The notes under the pieces were generated by a model. It saw only the letters and a program-made list of their open reading frames with translations, was not told the DNA's origin and did not search any database. The translations under genes and the position numbers were made by a program. A DNA stretch of 64,000 bases from Omphalotus guepiniiformis (Eukaryota; Basidiomycota; Agaricomycetes; Agaricales; Omphalotaceae), in the NCBI GenBank assembly GCA_028554645.1, contig JAQOOI010000064.1, positions 1,550,001 through 1,614,000 of the forward strand, given 5' to 3'. Within the stretch, counting starts at the first letter, position 1; each line of letters starts with the position of its first letter. This document shows, piece by piece, positions 45,055-56,794 of the stretch.

Positions 45055-45544
45055 TTATAGATTTCTGATCAACCATATGACAGCATGGATATAAGCTACT
45101 ACGTCTTCCGGTTGTCTGTGAAATACAAAAACTTCTCGATGCTGAACACCACCTGAATAAAACAACGCGTTAGAAGAAATGTAGAACGTAAAATTTGACG
45201 TACAGTGGGCGCATCGAATTTGAGGCCGCCGATGGCAAACTCGGCTCAAGAAAATGTGAACGAGACGTTCTATTACCAGTCAAATCAGTGCAAAAACCAA
45301 AAAAAAACTCAAAGTTCACACCAGTTCTTATTGCATACCGCACTGGTACAGGTGTGTACCATGTGTGTATCTGACCCCAGCATTGCCGCCTCCATTCTCG
45401 CTGGCGTTGCTGAATGTCTCGAGTTCTTCCTACTTTGAAAGCAGATGTACCACCGATATGAAAGATGTAGAGCCAGCCAGGCTGGTCATGCTGATGGATT
45501 GGTTGTTGTATGGCATAATCCCAAGCTTGTCTGATAGGAGGCAT
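45055..45544 (-). CDS. GIY-YIG (T5orf172/MUG113-like) protein, copy 1
   Basis: Three exons, 45544-45322, 45269-45204 and 45152-45055, give an intact 128-residue protein with phase-1 introns. The GIY-YIG-like start is GWLYIFHIGGTSAFKVGRT, with the conserved arginine, followed by QQRQREWRRQC. Exon 2 supplies RVCHRRPQIRCAHC. Exon 3 has HREVFVFH, the counterpart of HFEIFEF in copy 2, with the putative catalytic glutamate. Intron positions and the 66-nt middle exon match copy 2 at 54707-55176. The fold is that of a small DNA nuclease domain. The role in fungi is unknown; association with transposons is suggested by where both copies lie. Confidence 0.75.
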
Positions 45545-45861
45545 GACTGAAGAAGCAGTAGGGAGAGAGCTCTTTGAGGAGACCTGGTGTTGTTGAAGTC
45601 AATGTCAAGAAAAAGACTGTGAGAAGAAAAGAAAAACCAACTTACATGTCACTTGACCTCCCAAATGACGACAAATGTACCATTCAGGTGCAGTATTGAA
45701 AGACTCAACCACAATGAGAACGTTGAGAGGAGTGAAGAAGGAGTAAAGAACACAAATGTGCGCTAAGTCCTGCCCAGACGCGAATGTAAAGGAATTGCCG
45801 CCAAAAATGCCAGTGAGGAAAGCCGCCAGGACGCCCAATCGGGTCGGTCAAAGCTGTACGG
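45545..45861. other. Unassigned region left of the solo LTR
   Basis: A minus-strand frame (45838-45605, MGVLAAFLTGIFGG) is hydrophobic and ends at a possible splice donor (ATGTAAGTTGG). I cannot assign it. The last 30 bp (CCCAATCGGGTCGGTCAAAG) are the first unit of a short repeat that continues beyond the LTR. Confidence 0.3.
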
Positions 45862-47102
45862 TGATACGACCGCAGGAATACCACTACCATTTTCGGCCTC
45901 GCGGGATTGATCACTCCAGTACCAACCTACTAAGTACACTGTATAGTCCTAAGTTCCGCGGTGTATTACACACATTCAACCACTAGTATATGTGTACAAA
46001 GGTGTATAAGACTGTAGAACGGCACTAAATGGGTCTTCTCAGTGTAGGTATTACCTAAGTATGCACTCAAGTAAAGCGTTGCGGCACTTGTTCTAAGGTC
46101 CGACGTGTATAACTTGATGGCCACAATACTGTATAAACCAACGCGTAGGTAACGAAGTACCGCGGCACTACTCAGAAGGCCAGACTTAGAAACCAGGTAG
46201 CAGTAGCTCCGTGCACTAGTCATATCTAATGACCATTGTTGAGCCACAGAAGGGTCTAGACGTACGATGTAACACGAAGTACTTCTGACGACGCGGAAGT
46301 AAAACACGTAAGAAGACACAGTGTTAGCAAACTACCGCGATACTTTCTAAAAGCGGCAAGATTATAACCCGATATAGGATACCCTGTTACCGCGTACTAT
46401 ACTTCATCCCTACCTTACGCGGTGCACCATATGCACCATATATCTCATAACTGTCAAGTATCGCGACATTTGTTTGTACTATGTAAATAGAAATACTGTA
46501 TATAAGAAATAGAACCTGGGCAAGGAAGGACAGGTTCCCGAGCCCCCCCCATAGAGCTAATAGCATTTGTGTGTGGAAAAGCTTAAGTCCCTCTGAGTGA
46601 TTAGAAGTTTTAAAGTTTAACCGTCGCGTTAGTTCATAAGTCAGTGTGCCTAAGTGTTTACAAGCGGGATCGTCTGGTACCGCGGAGCCTGTGTGTGTAG
46701 TGTGAATAAGAGTGGATCGTCTGGTCACTTGTTGAACTCGTCGTCTGGCAGTTCTGAAATACTCCTATACCCAACTCCACTAAAGTGAGAAGTCGTCTGG
46801 CATCTCCCAACAATCGTCTGGTTGTTGTATCGTTTGTAGTCACTGGTCGCAGTGATTTGTTAAAGTTACGCGTTAGTTCGTTTGAGTGGTGTGTAGCATA
46901 GAGTTATCTGTGCCGCGTCGGTTTTGACTGTGTCTCCGAGCTCCTCTTACAACAACCTTATTCGCTTCACAGCGTTTGTTAGTCCCCCAAACCCCACGAA
47001 CTTAAAAGTCTTTGTGTGTTGTGTGTGTGTTTTGAGTGCTTGATAGATTCATTCGAGTTAGTTAGCACTTCTTCTCATTCATACCCCATACCAAGCACAT
47101 CA
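45862..47102 (+). repeat. Solo LTR of the inner family (1241 bp)
   Basis: Same length and termini as 6958-8198. Flanks are ACGG (45858-45861) and ACAG (47103-47106), a 4-bp duplication differing by one CpG-to-CpA change. No internal sequence remains. Confidence 0.93.
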
Positions 47103-47240
47103 ACAGGTGCTAAAATGGAAAAATAGCGTGTTTGAGCGCTGGCTCCCAATTAGGACGGTCAAAGCTGTACACGCACTAAAATGAAAAAAGTGCGCTTGAG
47201 CGCTGGCTTGCCCAATTAGGACTGCCAAAGCTGAATGGAC
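47103..47240. repeat. Short tandem repeat disrupted by the solo LTR
   Basis: Units of about 70 bp contain CCAATTAGGACGGTCAAAGC and GAGCGCTGGCT. Copies are at 45830-45861, 47145-47172 and 47208-47232, so the LTR landed in the first unit. Confidence 0.6.
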
Positions 47241-47640
47241 GTTGCAGGGGGTATTTGAGTGGATGCACATTCTCACAGGGGTTTTGGGCAGAGTGAGGGT
47301 GGTTTTGGGTGTGATTGCGCATGTTCGGATTGAATTTGAGTGCAAGTGCGCATTTTGAGAGTTTTTGAGTGTGAGGGGGAGTTTTTTGAGTGCATTTTCG
47401 GAGGGTGTTCAAGTGTGAGGGGGGTATTTGATGTGCAGGGACATATTTGGGAGAGTGCACCTTCTCGGAGGGGTTTCGGGCATGACGATGGGGGAATTTG
47501 GGCGTGAGTGCGCGTGTTTGGAGGGGTATTGAGTGTGAATGTGCATTTTCAGAGGGTTTTTGAGTGAGGACGGGGATTTGAGTGTGGGTATGCGTTTTTG
47601 GTGGGGTTTTGAGTAAGAGGCAGGCCATCTTTTGTCGTAT
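47241..47640. repeat. G-rich minisatellite
   Basis: Imperfect units of roughly 38-45 bp around TTTTGAGTGTGAGTGCGCAT and TCGGAGGGG. The His/Pro-rich minus-strand frame here (47685-47176) reflects the repeat and is not counted as a gene. Confidence 0.7.
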
Positions 47641-48786
47641 ACGGTGGAAAATATAACAAATGTGTCCCATCGGCAAGTGATGCATTGATGTTCGAATGAG
47701 TACTCAGTAACCTTATTATGATTGCTCACGAGTCATGATACAACACCAATGTGATACAACAGGAAATGCCGACACAGTTGGCAGAACCCTTGCTTGAGCC
47801 TCCAATTGCTTCAATTCTTTTGTGAGACTCGCGTATTAACGAGATTTATACACCTGCATACGATACTCATAAGTCCAAAGAGTAGTCCATGAGAAATACA
47901 ACACACCTGCATACAAACAAGTGAAGACATGGAGGAATGAACCCCTTGTCTTACTATTCATCTGCCTTTCTACATGCAATGAGACACAGAGTGAGGAAAA
48001 TGTCCGAAAATCTAAGATGAAAACTCCAAGAAGGTGCACAGCCGTATTGCCATGACTTTGTGGGCATACAATCTCATATGATGCCAGTTTTGTGGCACAC
48101 GGTGCCAGTTTTACACGCAGCATACGATGCCCACGTATGTGACCCACGATAGGGCCTAAAGGCCTAACCGTGTCAGGCGTTATATAATTTGTGGCTAAAT
48201 CTGCTCACCTACACTGCCAGTTCACGCACAGCTGATGGCCACCTGAAATTGATCCGTGTGCCACATGTATCCGGCACCTGACAATTGTGCTATTTTCGGC
48301 TGGTAATTCGATACACGCAGAATGTGGTACCCGACTGTGGCCAGGTCCACTGTGGTACCACCTCACTGGTCAGCTAGTGACGAGTAGTATTGTCTTCTGA
48401 TATTGTCGCATAATAACAGGATTCTGTTGTCTAATTTATTTAGTGCCACACAGGCCAACTTTCAATACAATAAACATGTTTTGCAGAGGATCTCGGATAG
48501 ACAATGCAATGAGTATCCACCAGTCCACTGGTAAGATTGAGTCCGTAGGTGTGAACTATGATACCCTGCCTGGTCTGGATAGTGGAATCCACCTGGAATT
48601 TCGAGATGATTCCCCTGCCCCAGAAAGCGTCACACCACATGGGAAGCCGAGTGGTGTCTCGAGACTTGAGCACCTGAGTTCACTCTGGCTGATGATCTGA
48701 ATTTTATTCGACGGAGCAAGCGGAGACACAATGTACAATGTATAGCAATATATATGGTACATAGGATACATGAAACAGCTGTATAT
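47641..48786. other. Unassigned region left of the CACTA-like pair
   Basis: No gene recognised. Several short motifs (GTGGTACCAC, TGTGGCCA, CTGGTCAGCT) at 48300-48380 recur near 55340-55560 on the other side of the two-gene unit. They could be subterminal repeats of the same transposon, but no clean terminal repeat is visible. Confidence 0.3.
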
Positions 48787-50126
48787 TTAACTGGTTGGGC
48801 TACTCAAAGTATTTGATGCCACGAGATCATCTACCCTCACCTGGAAATCAGAATCAACAACCGGGATTTCGTAGTCATTGACACCATGCTTCTTGCGATC
48901 CTTGTTAAGAATATGCTCGAAACCTTTCATCAACTTGCTCGGCTGATCCTTCGCTCTCACAAATATCTCCGTCAATCGACAGTCAAGAACATCCCAAAAC
49001 TTCTGCGAAGGATCTTTCTGATACGTAGCGCGCTAGTGCCATGAATTTGTCAGTTGGAATTGAAGTATATATGAAGGAAGGAGACCTACCATCAAAGCCA
49101 CCCGAGCACACAGACCCGCAGATGCCGTCGTCGAATTTCCCCTCTGAATAATGCGCTGAGTGAGTGCGTAGATATTTTGACGGTCTTCTGGTTTCTTCAA
49201 TTCCCAAGACTTGGTGTTTTTCTCCTCCTGATACATGCTCGCACGAATCTGCAACGGAACACATTAACAAAATTAATGGTGAAAAATGGAGAACTCACAA
49301 GTTTCTTGACGGTGGCACGAAATTGTGTCAGTGCTTCCTCAACTGCCCGGGTAACTTTGTTCCAGGATGCGCGATTGTGTTCGATATTTGGGGGCAGGTC
49401 GAATCGCAGCCGTTTAATGATTGCCTGTAGAAAAGTTGAGGCTGAGACCTTAGTATTGAACCGAGGGAGGTGGCGTACCAGTAGGTGCTCTCTCGGCATT
49501 TCACCTTTATAAGTACGAAGTTTGCTGGATAGCAATACAGCGCATGCATAAGATTCAATATTTTTCTAAGCAGGACAAATTGTTGATCAGACATGACCCA
49601 GCCAAGAAAGGTGAACATGCCTTCAAATCATTTGAAACAGAAAAAGGCGGTGCCGAAGTTACGATAGTTGATGTGATATTATGTAGTGCGAATAGCTCAG
49701 TATAAAGCTTGCCAAGTTGTACTGGAAGGGGATCCTGGAACAAAGGAGACGTTCAACGAAACAGCACATCAGAGTAGCAAATATAGAACACACTGCCATG
49801 AAAATTTCGACTTCATTGTGTTGATCCACTCGAAGTTTCTTTCTTTCCCCATATCGTTTCACCTTCGAGGCGTAATTGCTTGACCGTGCCACCGTGAGTG
49901 AAGTGGGTAGATCGCTGTTCGAGGCATGACAGTTTGTAAAAGCATCCTCAGAATCGGGCTCTGCACCAAGCTCATCGCCGTTGTCATCATCTGTGCGTGG
50001 GCGTTTTGCAGCGGGGCGAGTAGGTGAAGTAAGGGGGGAGCTACGCATTACGAGGTCCAAGGCCTGGTCATAGCAATCGTCTGTGTCGAGGTTGGGAGAG
50101 CTGGAACGAGCACTGACAGAAGACAT
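48787..50126 (-). CDS. Partner protein of the CACTA-like transposon, divergent from the transposase
   Basis: Six exons. Exon 1 from the ATG at 50126 is acidic/serine-rich (SSPNLDTDDCYDQALDL; KRPRTDDDNGDE) and ends RYGERKKLRVDQ. Later exons carry LGKLYTELFALHNI, AVLLSSKLRTYKGEMPREHL, FDLPPNIEHNRASWNKVTRA, NIYALTQRIIQRGNSTTASA and the last exon ILNKDRKKHGVNDYEI to a TAA at 48787. One intron probably uses a GC donor. I know this as a recurrent uncharacterised Agaricomycete family (FDLP..IE.....W.KV...VQEA pattern). It appears intact, about 320 residues. The shared upstream region (295 bp) suggests a regulatory or DNA-binding partner, as TnpA is to TnpD in plant CACTA elements; this is inference. 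Confidence 0.7.
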
Positions 50127-50421
50127 GGATGACGATGGATGAAGGAAAGTATAAAATGTGAATTGGCGTGAGTTCACTCCTTTAAATGCAGCCTGCTAGA
50201 ACAATAGAATCTGAATGCCACAACAATATAAGATCTGAACATTTTGGGCCACTTCAAATGAGCGAGCAAATCAACATTGAACACAAGGCACAAACTCACT
50301 CACAGCAGGACTTGAAAGCTTCATAGAAATAATGGCACCCCAAGCACAAGAATGTCCTGCATGTACGAAAAAATCCCAATTCAGCTGTCGTGTTTGTGGA
50401 ATCTGATTGAGGTCTTTAGAT
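50127..50421. promoter_or_regulatory. Shared divergent promoter region
   Basis: 295 bp between the start codons of the two divergent genes. AT-rich, no other frame; no specific motif was singled out. Confidence 0.4.
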
Positions 50422-53400
50422 ATGCACATGAGCGAAGATGGGAAGAGAGTTCGGTGCACAATTTGTCCATCAAGTGATTGGATGTTGAAGAAAAATATCA
50501 AGCCTCACCTGAACAGCATCAGACACAAAAAAGCTGAGAACCAAAGACGAGCTGAAGCTTCACACCGAGAGCAACTCGCGCGAGATCAAGAGGAGTCTTA
50601 TCGAGCGTGTCTGTCGGATGCGGACCGTGGAACGGGACTGCGTCATGTTGAGCTGTTTGCAGAAAATAACCGCCTTGCCCATGAGCGCCGGCGTCAACCC
50701 GACCTTGGCCCTGATTCATTTGCCGCTCTATCCAATGATGACTTTCAGCTAGACGAAATGCCAAATCCTGAGGATCTTCTTCAGCGACAAGTGGAAAAGG
50801 AGTTCAGTGCCTGGAATGCAGACTTCTTGGCTTCATCTTTTGAAGCAGGTCTTGGGATTGGTGTTGACGATGAAGACGACCTTTTATTGCTGGATGTCAT
50901 CACGGACCATTCAAACGAGGATATGGTCTGAAACTCTGAGAGTGCCTCTGAGTGGTTTCCGTACGAGACAAAAACAGTGAGTTAACATTACTTTCAACCG
51001 AGATACCTGCGGCTGACTGTGCTCTAGATGTTTTTGTTGGATGTACTTGACAATCTCCCTCGTCTACGCTTTTCCCAAGCTCAAATGCAAGCTATTATTT
51101 GGGTTTTGAAGGAAACCGGATCTCACAATGTACCGTCATTGAAACACTTTCGAGACTGTCAGGAGAACTTGCGAAACCAAAGTGGGATTCCGACCATTCC
51201 TTGTACAACAGTGCAGGGTAAAGTGTTCTACATGAATGATCCTCGAGATATCATTTCCAAGGTGCGTTTATTCTCCTTAATTATTTATTGCCATATTTAT
51301 ACTGCTCTCTATGATTAGGACTGGACAGATCCACAAGTTCGGCCCCACATACGTCTGTACCCCGAAATTCCTGAAAATGGTATCATCTCCGAAGTCTGGC
51401 ATGCACAGAAATGGCGAAAAAACATGGATCTTCGCCACCTGAGTCCCATGTATGATTTACAGGGTGTTCATTACTATGTCAACGAGCTTGCTCGACTGGT
51501 GGATGGACGTTTCATCATACCTCTGCGTTGGGTTACATTTAAAGGACATGTATGTGCTGATGCGTATATTGTCAACGTGAATGAATCAGTGAGTAAAATT
51601 ATTCATTCTTGTCAAAGTGATATCCCTTTTAATAGCTGTTCAGGGTGTGGCAAAGGTTCAAAGAGAGACAACCGAGCTTATACGTGCTAGCGATCTTGCG
51701 AGCAACTTTCTTGATCTACGGGATCAGAATTTACTGCCTGAATGGGATGAAGGTGAAACAATAGAGATGCCAAATCCTGACCGAACCCTTGCTCGAGGCA
51801 AGCCGCTATATTCGAGCTTCATTGATTATTTTGGAGACGATGTTTCCGGCAACCGCTCAAAGTCATGGAATAAACATTGGAATGCATATATCTCCCATCG
51901 GAATCTCCCTCACGCTATGCTACAGCAGCAGTACCACATCCATTTCATCTCGACTTCTCAGCATGCCTCTATTGCTGAGCAATTCACTGTATTCAAGAAA
52001 ATCATGGAGTAAGTCATACCAGCAACCTCTCATACTCTCATCAAATTAATGTATCATAGATCTACCCACACAAAGCCAGTCGAAGTCCGAGACGCATGTA
52101 CTGGAGATGATGCGCTCTTTCGGCTGTATCCTCACGCCGGCACTTCTGACAACCCGATGCAGAGTGAGATCGCAGCTCATATTGGCGGCCAAGGAAGATA
52201 CCCATGCCGGAAATGCAAGGTTGGTGGAACCAAGCAGGAACAGATGGAAAATGAGGGATATCATAAGTTCTTCCAGGCAAGTAACATTTTCATGGTACTA
52301 CTTTCATACACTAACTATGTACTTTACTAGGCTTGTGAACCTCGCTCTAAAGAGGAAATTCTGGCCGAGCTCAAAGCTCAGGTTGACCTCGCTTGTGCAG
52401 GTGTTGCTGCACCAATCGAAAGACGTCAAATGGAAACTGGCATCAAAGACGCTTTCACACAGTATTGGATCGACCGTCTACTTCAGCTAAATCGAGCTAT
52501 GCGTGTTCACACCCCATTGAACAATGAAGTGACCAACGCTCTTCGAACCTGGGTTCAGCAGAACGAAGAAAAGTTGTACAGCGGATTCCTCACTCTTCAA
52601 GGTTTCGACCCGACGAAGGATACACCTGTTGAGATCCTCCATACATTCCTACTCGGTATCGTCAAATACACCTGGTTTTACACACATTCGGCTTGGTCGG
52701 ACGGGCAGAAGAAAACATATGCTCTTCGGTTGCAGAGTACAGATCGTAAAGGCCTCAGCATCCAAGCCATTCGCGCGAATTATATCATGCAATACGCAAA
52801 TTCGCTCATTGGACGTCATCTGAAGACCGTCATTCAAACGAGCAGTTTTCATGTCTTTGGGTTGATTGACGATGCACATTTTACACTCTGGAAGGCTGTT
52901 GGTGACCTAACAGCTCTCATATGGTTCCCTGAGATCCGAAATCTCAATCAGTACTTGGTGAGCAGTATTTAAACTTAACAAACATTCAAACTAACCATTT
53001 GCACAGCACGATATCAACATCGCTGTCGCAAATGTTCTTGATGCATTTGCCACTATCTATCCTTCCAAAATCATCGCGAAGCTGAAGCTTCATCTTTTGA
53101 ATCACCTCCCCGAAGACATCAAGGAATTTGGTCCTCTTGTTGGTGTCATTACCGAAGGTTTCGAAGGGTATAATTCTGTATTTCGTGCCTGCTCTATCTT
53201 ATCAAATCATCTCGCTCCAAGTCGCGACATTGCGTTGCAGCTCGCTGACCAAGAGGGGCTCAAACTACGCACATCAAATGGATGGTGGTACTCTTCTGAG
53301 GCAAACGAGTGGCAGAAAGCTGGTCCGTCTGTGCATAGCTTTGTGGACTCGCAACCCCTCCTACAAGGGCTGCTGGGCTTCTCCAGATCGTTGTCGGCAC

Positions 53401-54266
53401 TGCCTGAGTGCGGATCAGTAAAGCTCCAGCCGTTGGATTGGGAGAAGAACAAATCAAGACCGGTTCGGCCAATTGTAATGTTTAGCGCGTCTGTAGCTAA
53501 GAATGCAGTGAATCGGGCTGACTACGAGCCGAGCTCGTGCTGGTTTTCCTGTGTCTCGACAATATCACAAACTGGAGATGAGTGCCCCGTGGGTTCATGG
53601 GTTGTTGCAGAGTCACCAGTGAACCAGGTAGGCATATTCAACAAATTATTAATACTTGTATACTGAGCCAGAGGCTTGGCTTGTTTAGGATCCCATAATT
53701 GGCCGGATTGCCGAAATTCTCAAGGAGACAAAAACGATGGAACCGCTACGTATTGTTATAATTGAACGTTTTCATCTATCATTACTTCGTCACCGCACGC
53801 TGGGTATGCCAGTACTGGGCCGCCGCCATGGAGAGGCTGAACTTGTGATTGTCCCTACGAAGGTAATTTTCTTTTTCCTTCATTGGGTTTTTAGCAATGG
53901 CTGACTGTAAATTAGAGGGTGAAATTTATCTTCAATGTCCAGCATGACTGTCAGCAAGCGCTGTGTGAAGCAACAGGGTCACAGCTTCAAAAACAAGAGC
54001 GGACAGACTCGGACATACTGGAGTTTTACGTAGAACACAAACCTCTGGACTCGTATCTCATCAACTTACATGCCTTTCATAATGCGCATCTCATACGCGA
54101 AGCGTTGCCACGACATCTCACAGAACCATTACCTTTATTCACGAATAGGGAGGCAAAGCATGCCGAATTCGCCGCCAATTTACGGGAAGAGACCAAAGTG
54201 AGGGACCAGGAGAATAAGCAAAAGAAGCGCAAGGTAGTAGATGAAGCAGAAGGTACTGTAGATTAG
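50422..54266 (+). pseudogene. CACTA-like (Plavaka-type?) transposase with one premature stop
   Basis: Nine exons: 50422-50976, 51028-51261, 51319-51588, 51644-52008, 52060-52276, 52331-52957, 53007-53627, 53689-53862, 53916-54266, about 1,110 codons. An N-terminal zinc finger has CTICPSSDWMLKKNIKPHL and H-x4-H spacing. Conserved blocks follow: FLLDVLDNLPRLRFS, DWTDPQVRPHIRLYPE, YPCRKCKVGGT (zinc), DTPVEILHTFLLGIVKYTW (the likely counterpart of the TNP2 core) and a BAH-like end with IGRIAEILKE, FHLSLLRHRTLGMPVLG and FIFNVQHDCQQALC. Intron 5 appears to use a GC donor (52277). A TGA at 50929 interrupts exon 1 between DHSNEDMV and NSESASEWFP, which belong together. TGA follows GTC, so CGA to TGA is a possible cause. 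The superfamily call is moderate. Confidence 0.7.
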
Positions 54267-54706
54267 CTCCATAGCTTGGTTTTTATACGAGGTGAGCAGG
54301 CTGTAATATTGATATTCACTTTAACTGACAATTCTTGTGTTTTAGAAATGTATATACAGGTTAATATTAATTTTGTGTCGTTCCGTATACCGTGTCGTTC
54401 CCGCACCTCGTCTTGTTCCTTGCCGTCATCTCGTTTACGCGCGTCCATCCGTCGTCTCATTCCCGCCACCATTTCATTGCCTTACCCGCGCCGTATCGCT
54501 ACCGACTTGATTCTAATAACAATCGTATAACCTAGGATTCTTGTCACCATCCACTATCACCTCGACGACCCACCATCACCGACTTAACTGCATCTCTTGG
54601 TAGCACGGACGAAGATTCCTCGATCCCTTTTTTAAGTTCAAGTTCATGCGCTTTTGTATGTTCAGCACAAAACCTACACACTCTCTACTCATTCCCTATA
54701 GCCACA
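54267..54706. other. Spacer between the transposase and GIY-YIG copy 2
   Basis: 440 bp with no gene seen; presumably terminator of the one and promoter of the other (CACTCTCTACTCATTCC just before the ATG). Confidence 0.4.
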
Positions 54707-55176
54707 ATGCCTCCACACTCCCGGATACCACCACTCGTCGGAGACAGACCGGGGTACATTTACGCCTTTTATATCGTCGGAACGCATCGTTTCAAGGTGG
54801 GACGGACGACGAACTTGCAGCAACGTCAACGCGAATGGGCTCGACAATGTAGGGGGCAAAAACATTACTGGTGCTTCGCTGTATATACGAGAAATTATAT
54901 TCACGCAGGTATGTCCAAGTCGCGCAAATTCCTTTCTATTCTTTACTAACTTCATCGCAGAATCAATCTGCCATTCGATCCTTGAACGCGTTTGCTCATG
55001 CCGCCCTCACGAAATTTGTCCACATTGTACGTGTTTTTTTTTCTTTTCTACCGACTGCTTCGAACAACATGATAGGTCATCGACGACACTTCGAGATTTT
55101 TGAATTCAATGAGCCTCCTGACACGATTTTCCGATCCGTCATACGTCCGGCGCTCCTCTGCGTATCCTTGCTTTGA
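54707..55176 (+). CDS. GIY-YIG (T5orf172/MUG113-like) protein, copy 2
   Basis: Exons 54707-54908, 54961-55026 and 55076-55176 give an intact 122-residue protein; both introns are phase 1, as in copy 1. GYIYAFYIVGTHRFKVGRT is the GIY-YIG region with its arginine, then QQRQREWARQC. Exon 2 has ERVCSCRPHEICPHC, a possible metal-binding CxC/CxxC group. Exon 3 has RRHFEIFEFNEP with the putative catalytic Glu. It lies 440 bp downstream of the CACTA-like transposase on the same strand. A nuclease activity is likely by family; its substrate is unknown. Confidence 0.78.
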
Positions 55177-55779
55177 CTTCAACCGTAAGTTTACTTATTT
55201 ATTTCATACTTCTGTCTACAACTAAAGACGATCCAGCGCCGTGTATCGTATTAATTTACATTCTTGGTTATCATAGTCTTATTGTACCGAAAGCTGTATA
55301 TATATTATATTCTTGTAATCCTACTATGTCGTGAGCGAAATTCCACTGAGTGACCAGCTGGGTACCAGCCAGGGAATATTAAACCCCACAGCCCGACGGC
55401 CGGCTGCAAACGGTCTGAATAATTGACTAACAATAAGGATTTTGACCACAAGAACATTTCACGTGGTAACTGAGTGGACTTTGACAATGAAAAATCGAAG
55501 TTTATTGTACAGCCGAGTACCACCTGGTATATACATTGTGGCAACCTGTGGCCACGGCTGTGCTCCATCTCCTATTTACACGTGGCTCCTGGCTGAAGAC
55601 GGGTTGGCAGTGTACATAGCGTAAATCCTTTTTAAACTCGATGAATTCGCTCCGTGGACAGGTCACATGACTTTATTTGTTCGACCCATAACCGCAGTGT
55701 GGTGTTAAGTACTACAGTATCTATCTTAGTATCTATCTACAGTGTCTCTATCAGGTATCTATCGTTCTAGGCTTGTGAC
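55177..55779. other. Unassigned spacer
   Basis: No gene recognised. Contains CACTGAGTGACCAGCTGGGT near 55345 and TGTGGCCACGGCTGTG near 55545, possible subterminal repeats of the CACTA-like unit. Confidence 0.3.
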
Positions 55780-56124
55780 CAGCTCCCTTCCTGTCTTATG
55801 GCCACATGGCCTCTCAGGCTGTACGTTCCGAAAATAAGACTAGGAAGGGGCTGGTCCAAACAGTCGCGATTTTGGCAGGCGCTGCCAAGGGTGACATGGT
55901 GACATTGGACTTCGTATTTTGAAGGCTCAAAACTTCAAAAAAATTTCATTTTACACATTAGCATATTCTTACATTTTGAGTATTGCTTGTTTCACTGACA
56001 TAGCTTATAAAAAAAAAATTTTTTTACATAGATTGATCAGAGAATGATATAGGTCTCTCAAGAAAATCAAAAGTCACAAGCCGTGACCCTGCCAATGTGA
56101 CACCCGTTTGGACCAGTCCCTCCA
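55780..56124. repeat. Small inverted-repeat element (MITE-like)
   Basis: GGGGCTGGTCCAAAC at 55854 is mirrored by GTTTGGACCAGTCCC at 56106-56120; further inside, TTTTGGCAG and CTGCCAA are also paired. Left of it, 55780-55803 (GACCAGCTCCCTTCC...CTTAT) is an inverted copy of 55832-55860 (ATAAGACTAGGAAGGGGCTG). The structure is a compound foldback with an AT-rich centre and no coding region. Confidence 0.55.
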
Positions 56125-56570
56125 CAGAGTATCTCAGTTTGTTGCACAAACAAACCAGATTTAGATTGTTTATCAAATATACTCACGTGGAGAGACTGGT
56201 TGCGAGTCTACTATTGTTCTATCGTTCTACACAAACCTGGTTGCTAAAACGGGGTGAGAGTACTCATAAAGATGCGTGAGCACAGCATTTAAATCACATA
56301 CTGGCAATGCCTCCATCTTAAGGGTACGACCACACTATGTATTCATGACCAAGGAACGACCAAACAAATGTATTTAAAATTGGCATGCTTGCCCAATCAT
56401 AAGCGGTACTACCTAACGATCTACTCCTCATTGCCCCTGGCTACTTTCTCCCTTCGAGGGAGCTTCCAAACGGCGTTGCTTTGCAGGACCCTCAGGACCC
56501 TCAGCTTTCAAAACTGGACATCTATATAACAATCTCAGACCAACGATGAGGAAAAATTTTCTAATGAACA
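56125..56570. other. Unassigned spacer
   Basis: No gene or repeat recognised. Confidence 0.3.
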
Positions 56571-56792
56571 CTACCTTTTGAACAATGTTGCAAACATTGT
56601 ATCTTGATGCTCCCTCTCAATGCAATCATAGTTGCCAGCCCCAGAGGCCTGTTTGACAACTGACGCAAGAAAAGCGGGGTATCTCACATCGCCACCGACA
56701 GTGTTTACCCAGTCAAAGTCGACAAGGCGAATGTGAGCGCATGTGATCCGGTCATCAGGCTCTCCGGGCTCTCCGGGCATGACCATAATCAT
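56571..56792 (-). pseudogene. Protein-kinase-like (FunK1-type) C-terminal fragment
   Basis: The minus-strand frame contains HIRLVDFDWVNTVGGDVRYP and AGNYDCIEREHQDTMFATLF. DFDW takes the place of the kinase DFG motif and the downstream R-Y-P and E-H residues fit basidiomycete FunK1-like kinases. Only this last part is present and no N-lobe is nearby. It is cut off by the Ty3 gag fragment at 56795. Confidence 0.55.
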
Positions 56793-56794
56793 CT

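Noticed and set aside
47176..47685. His/Pro-rich 169-codon minus-strand frame
   Set aside because: Direct product of the G-rich minisatellite.
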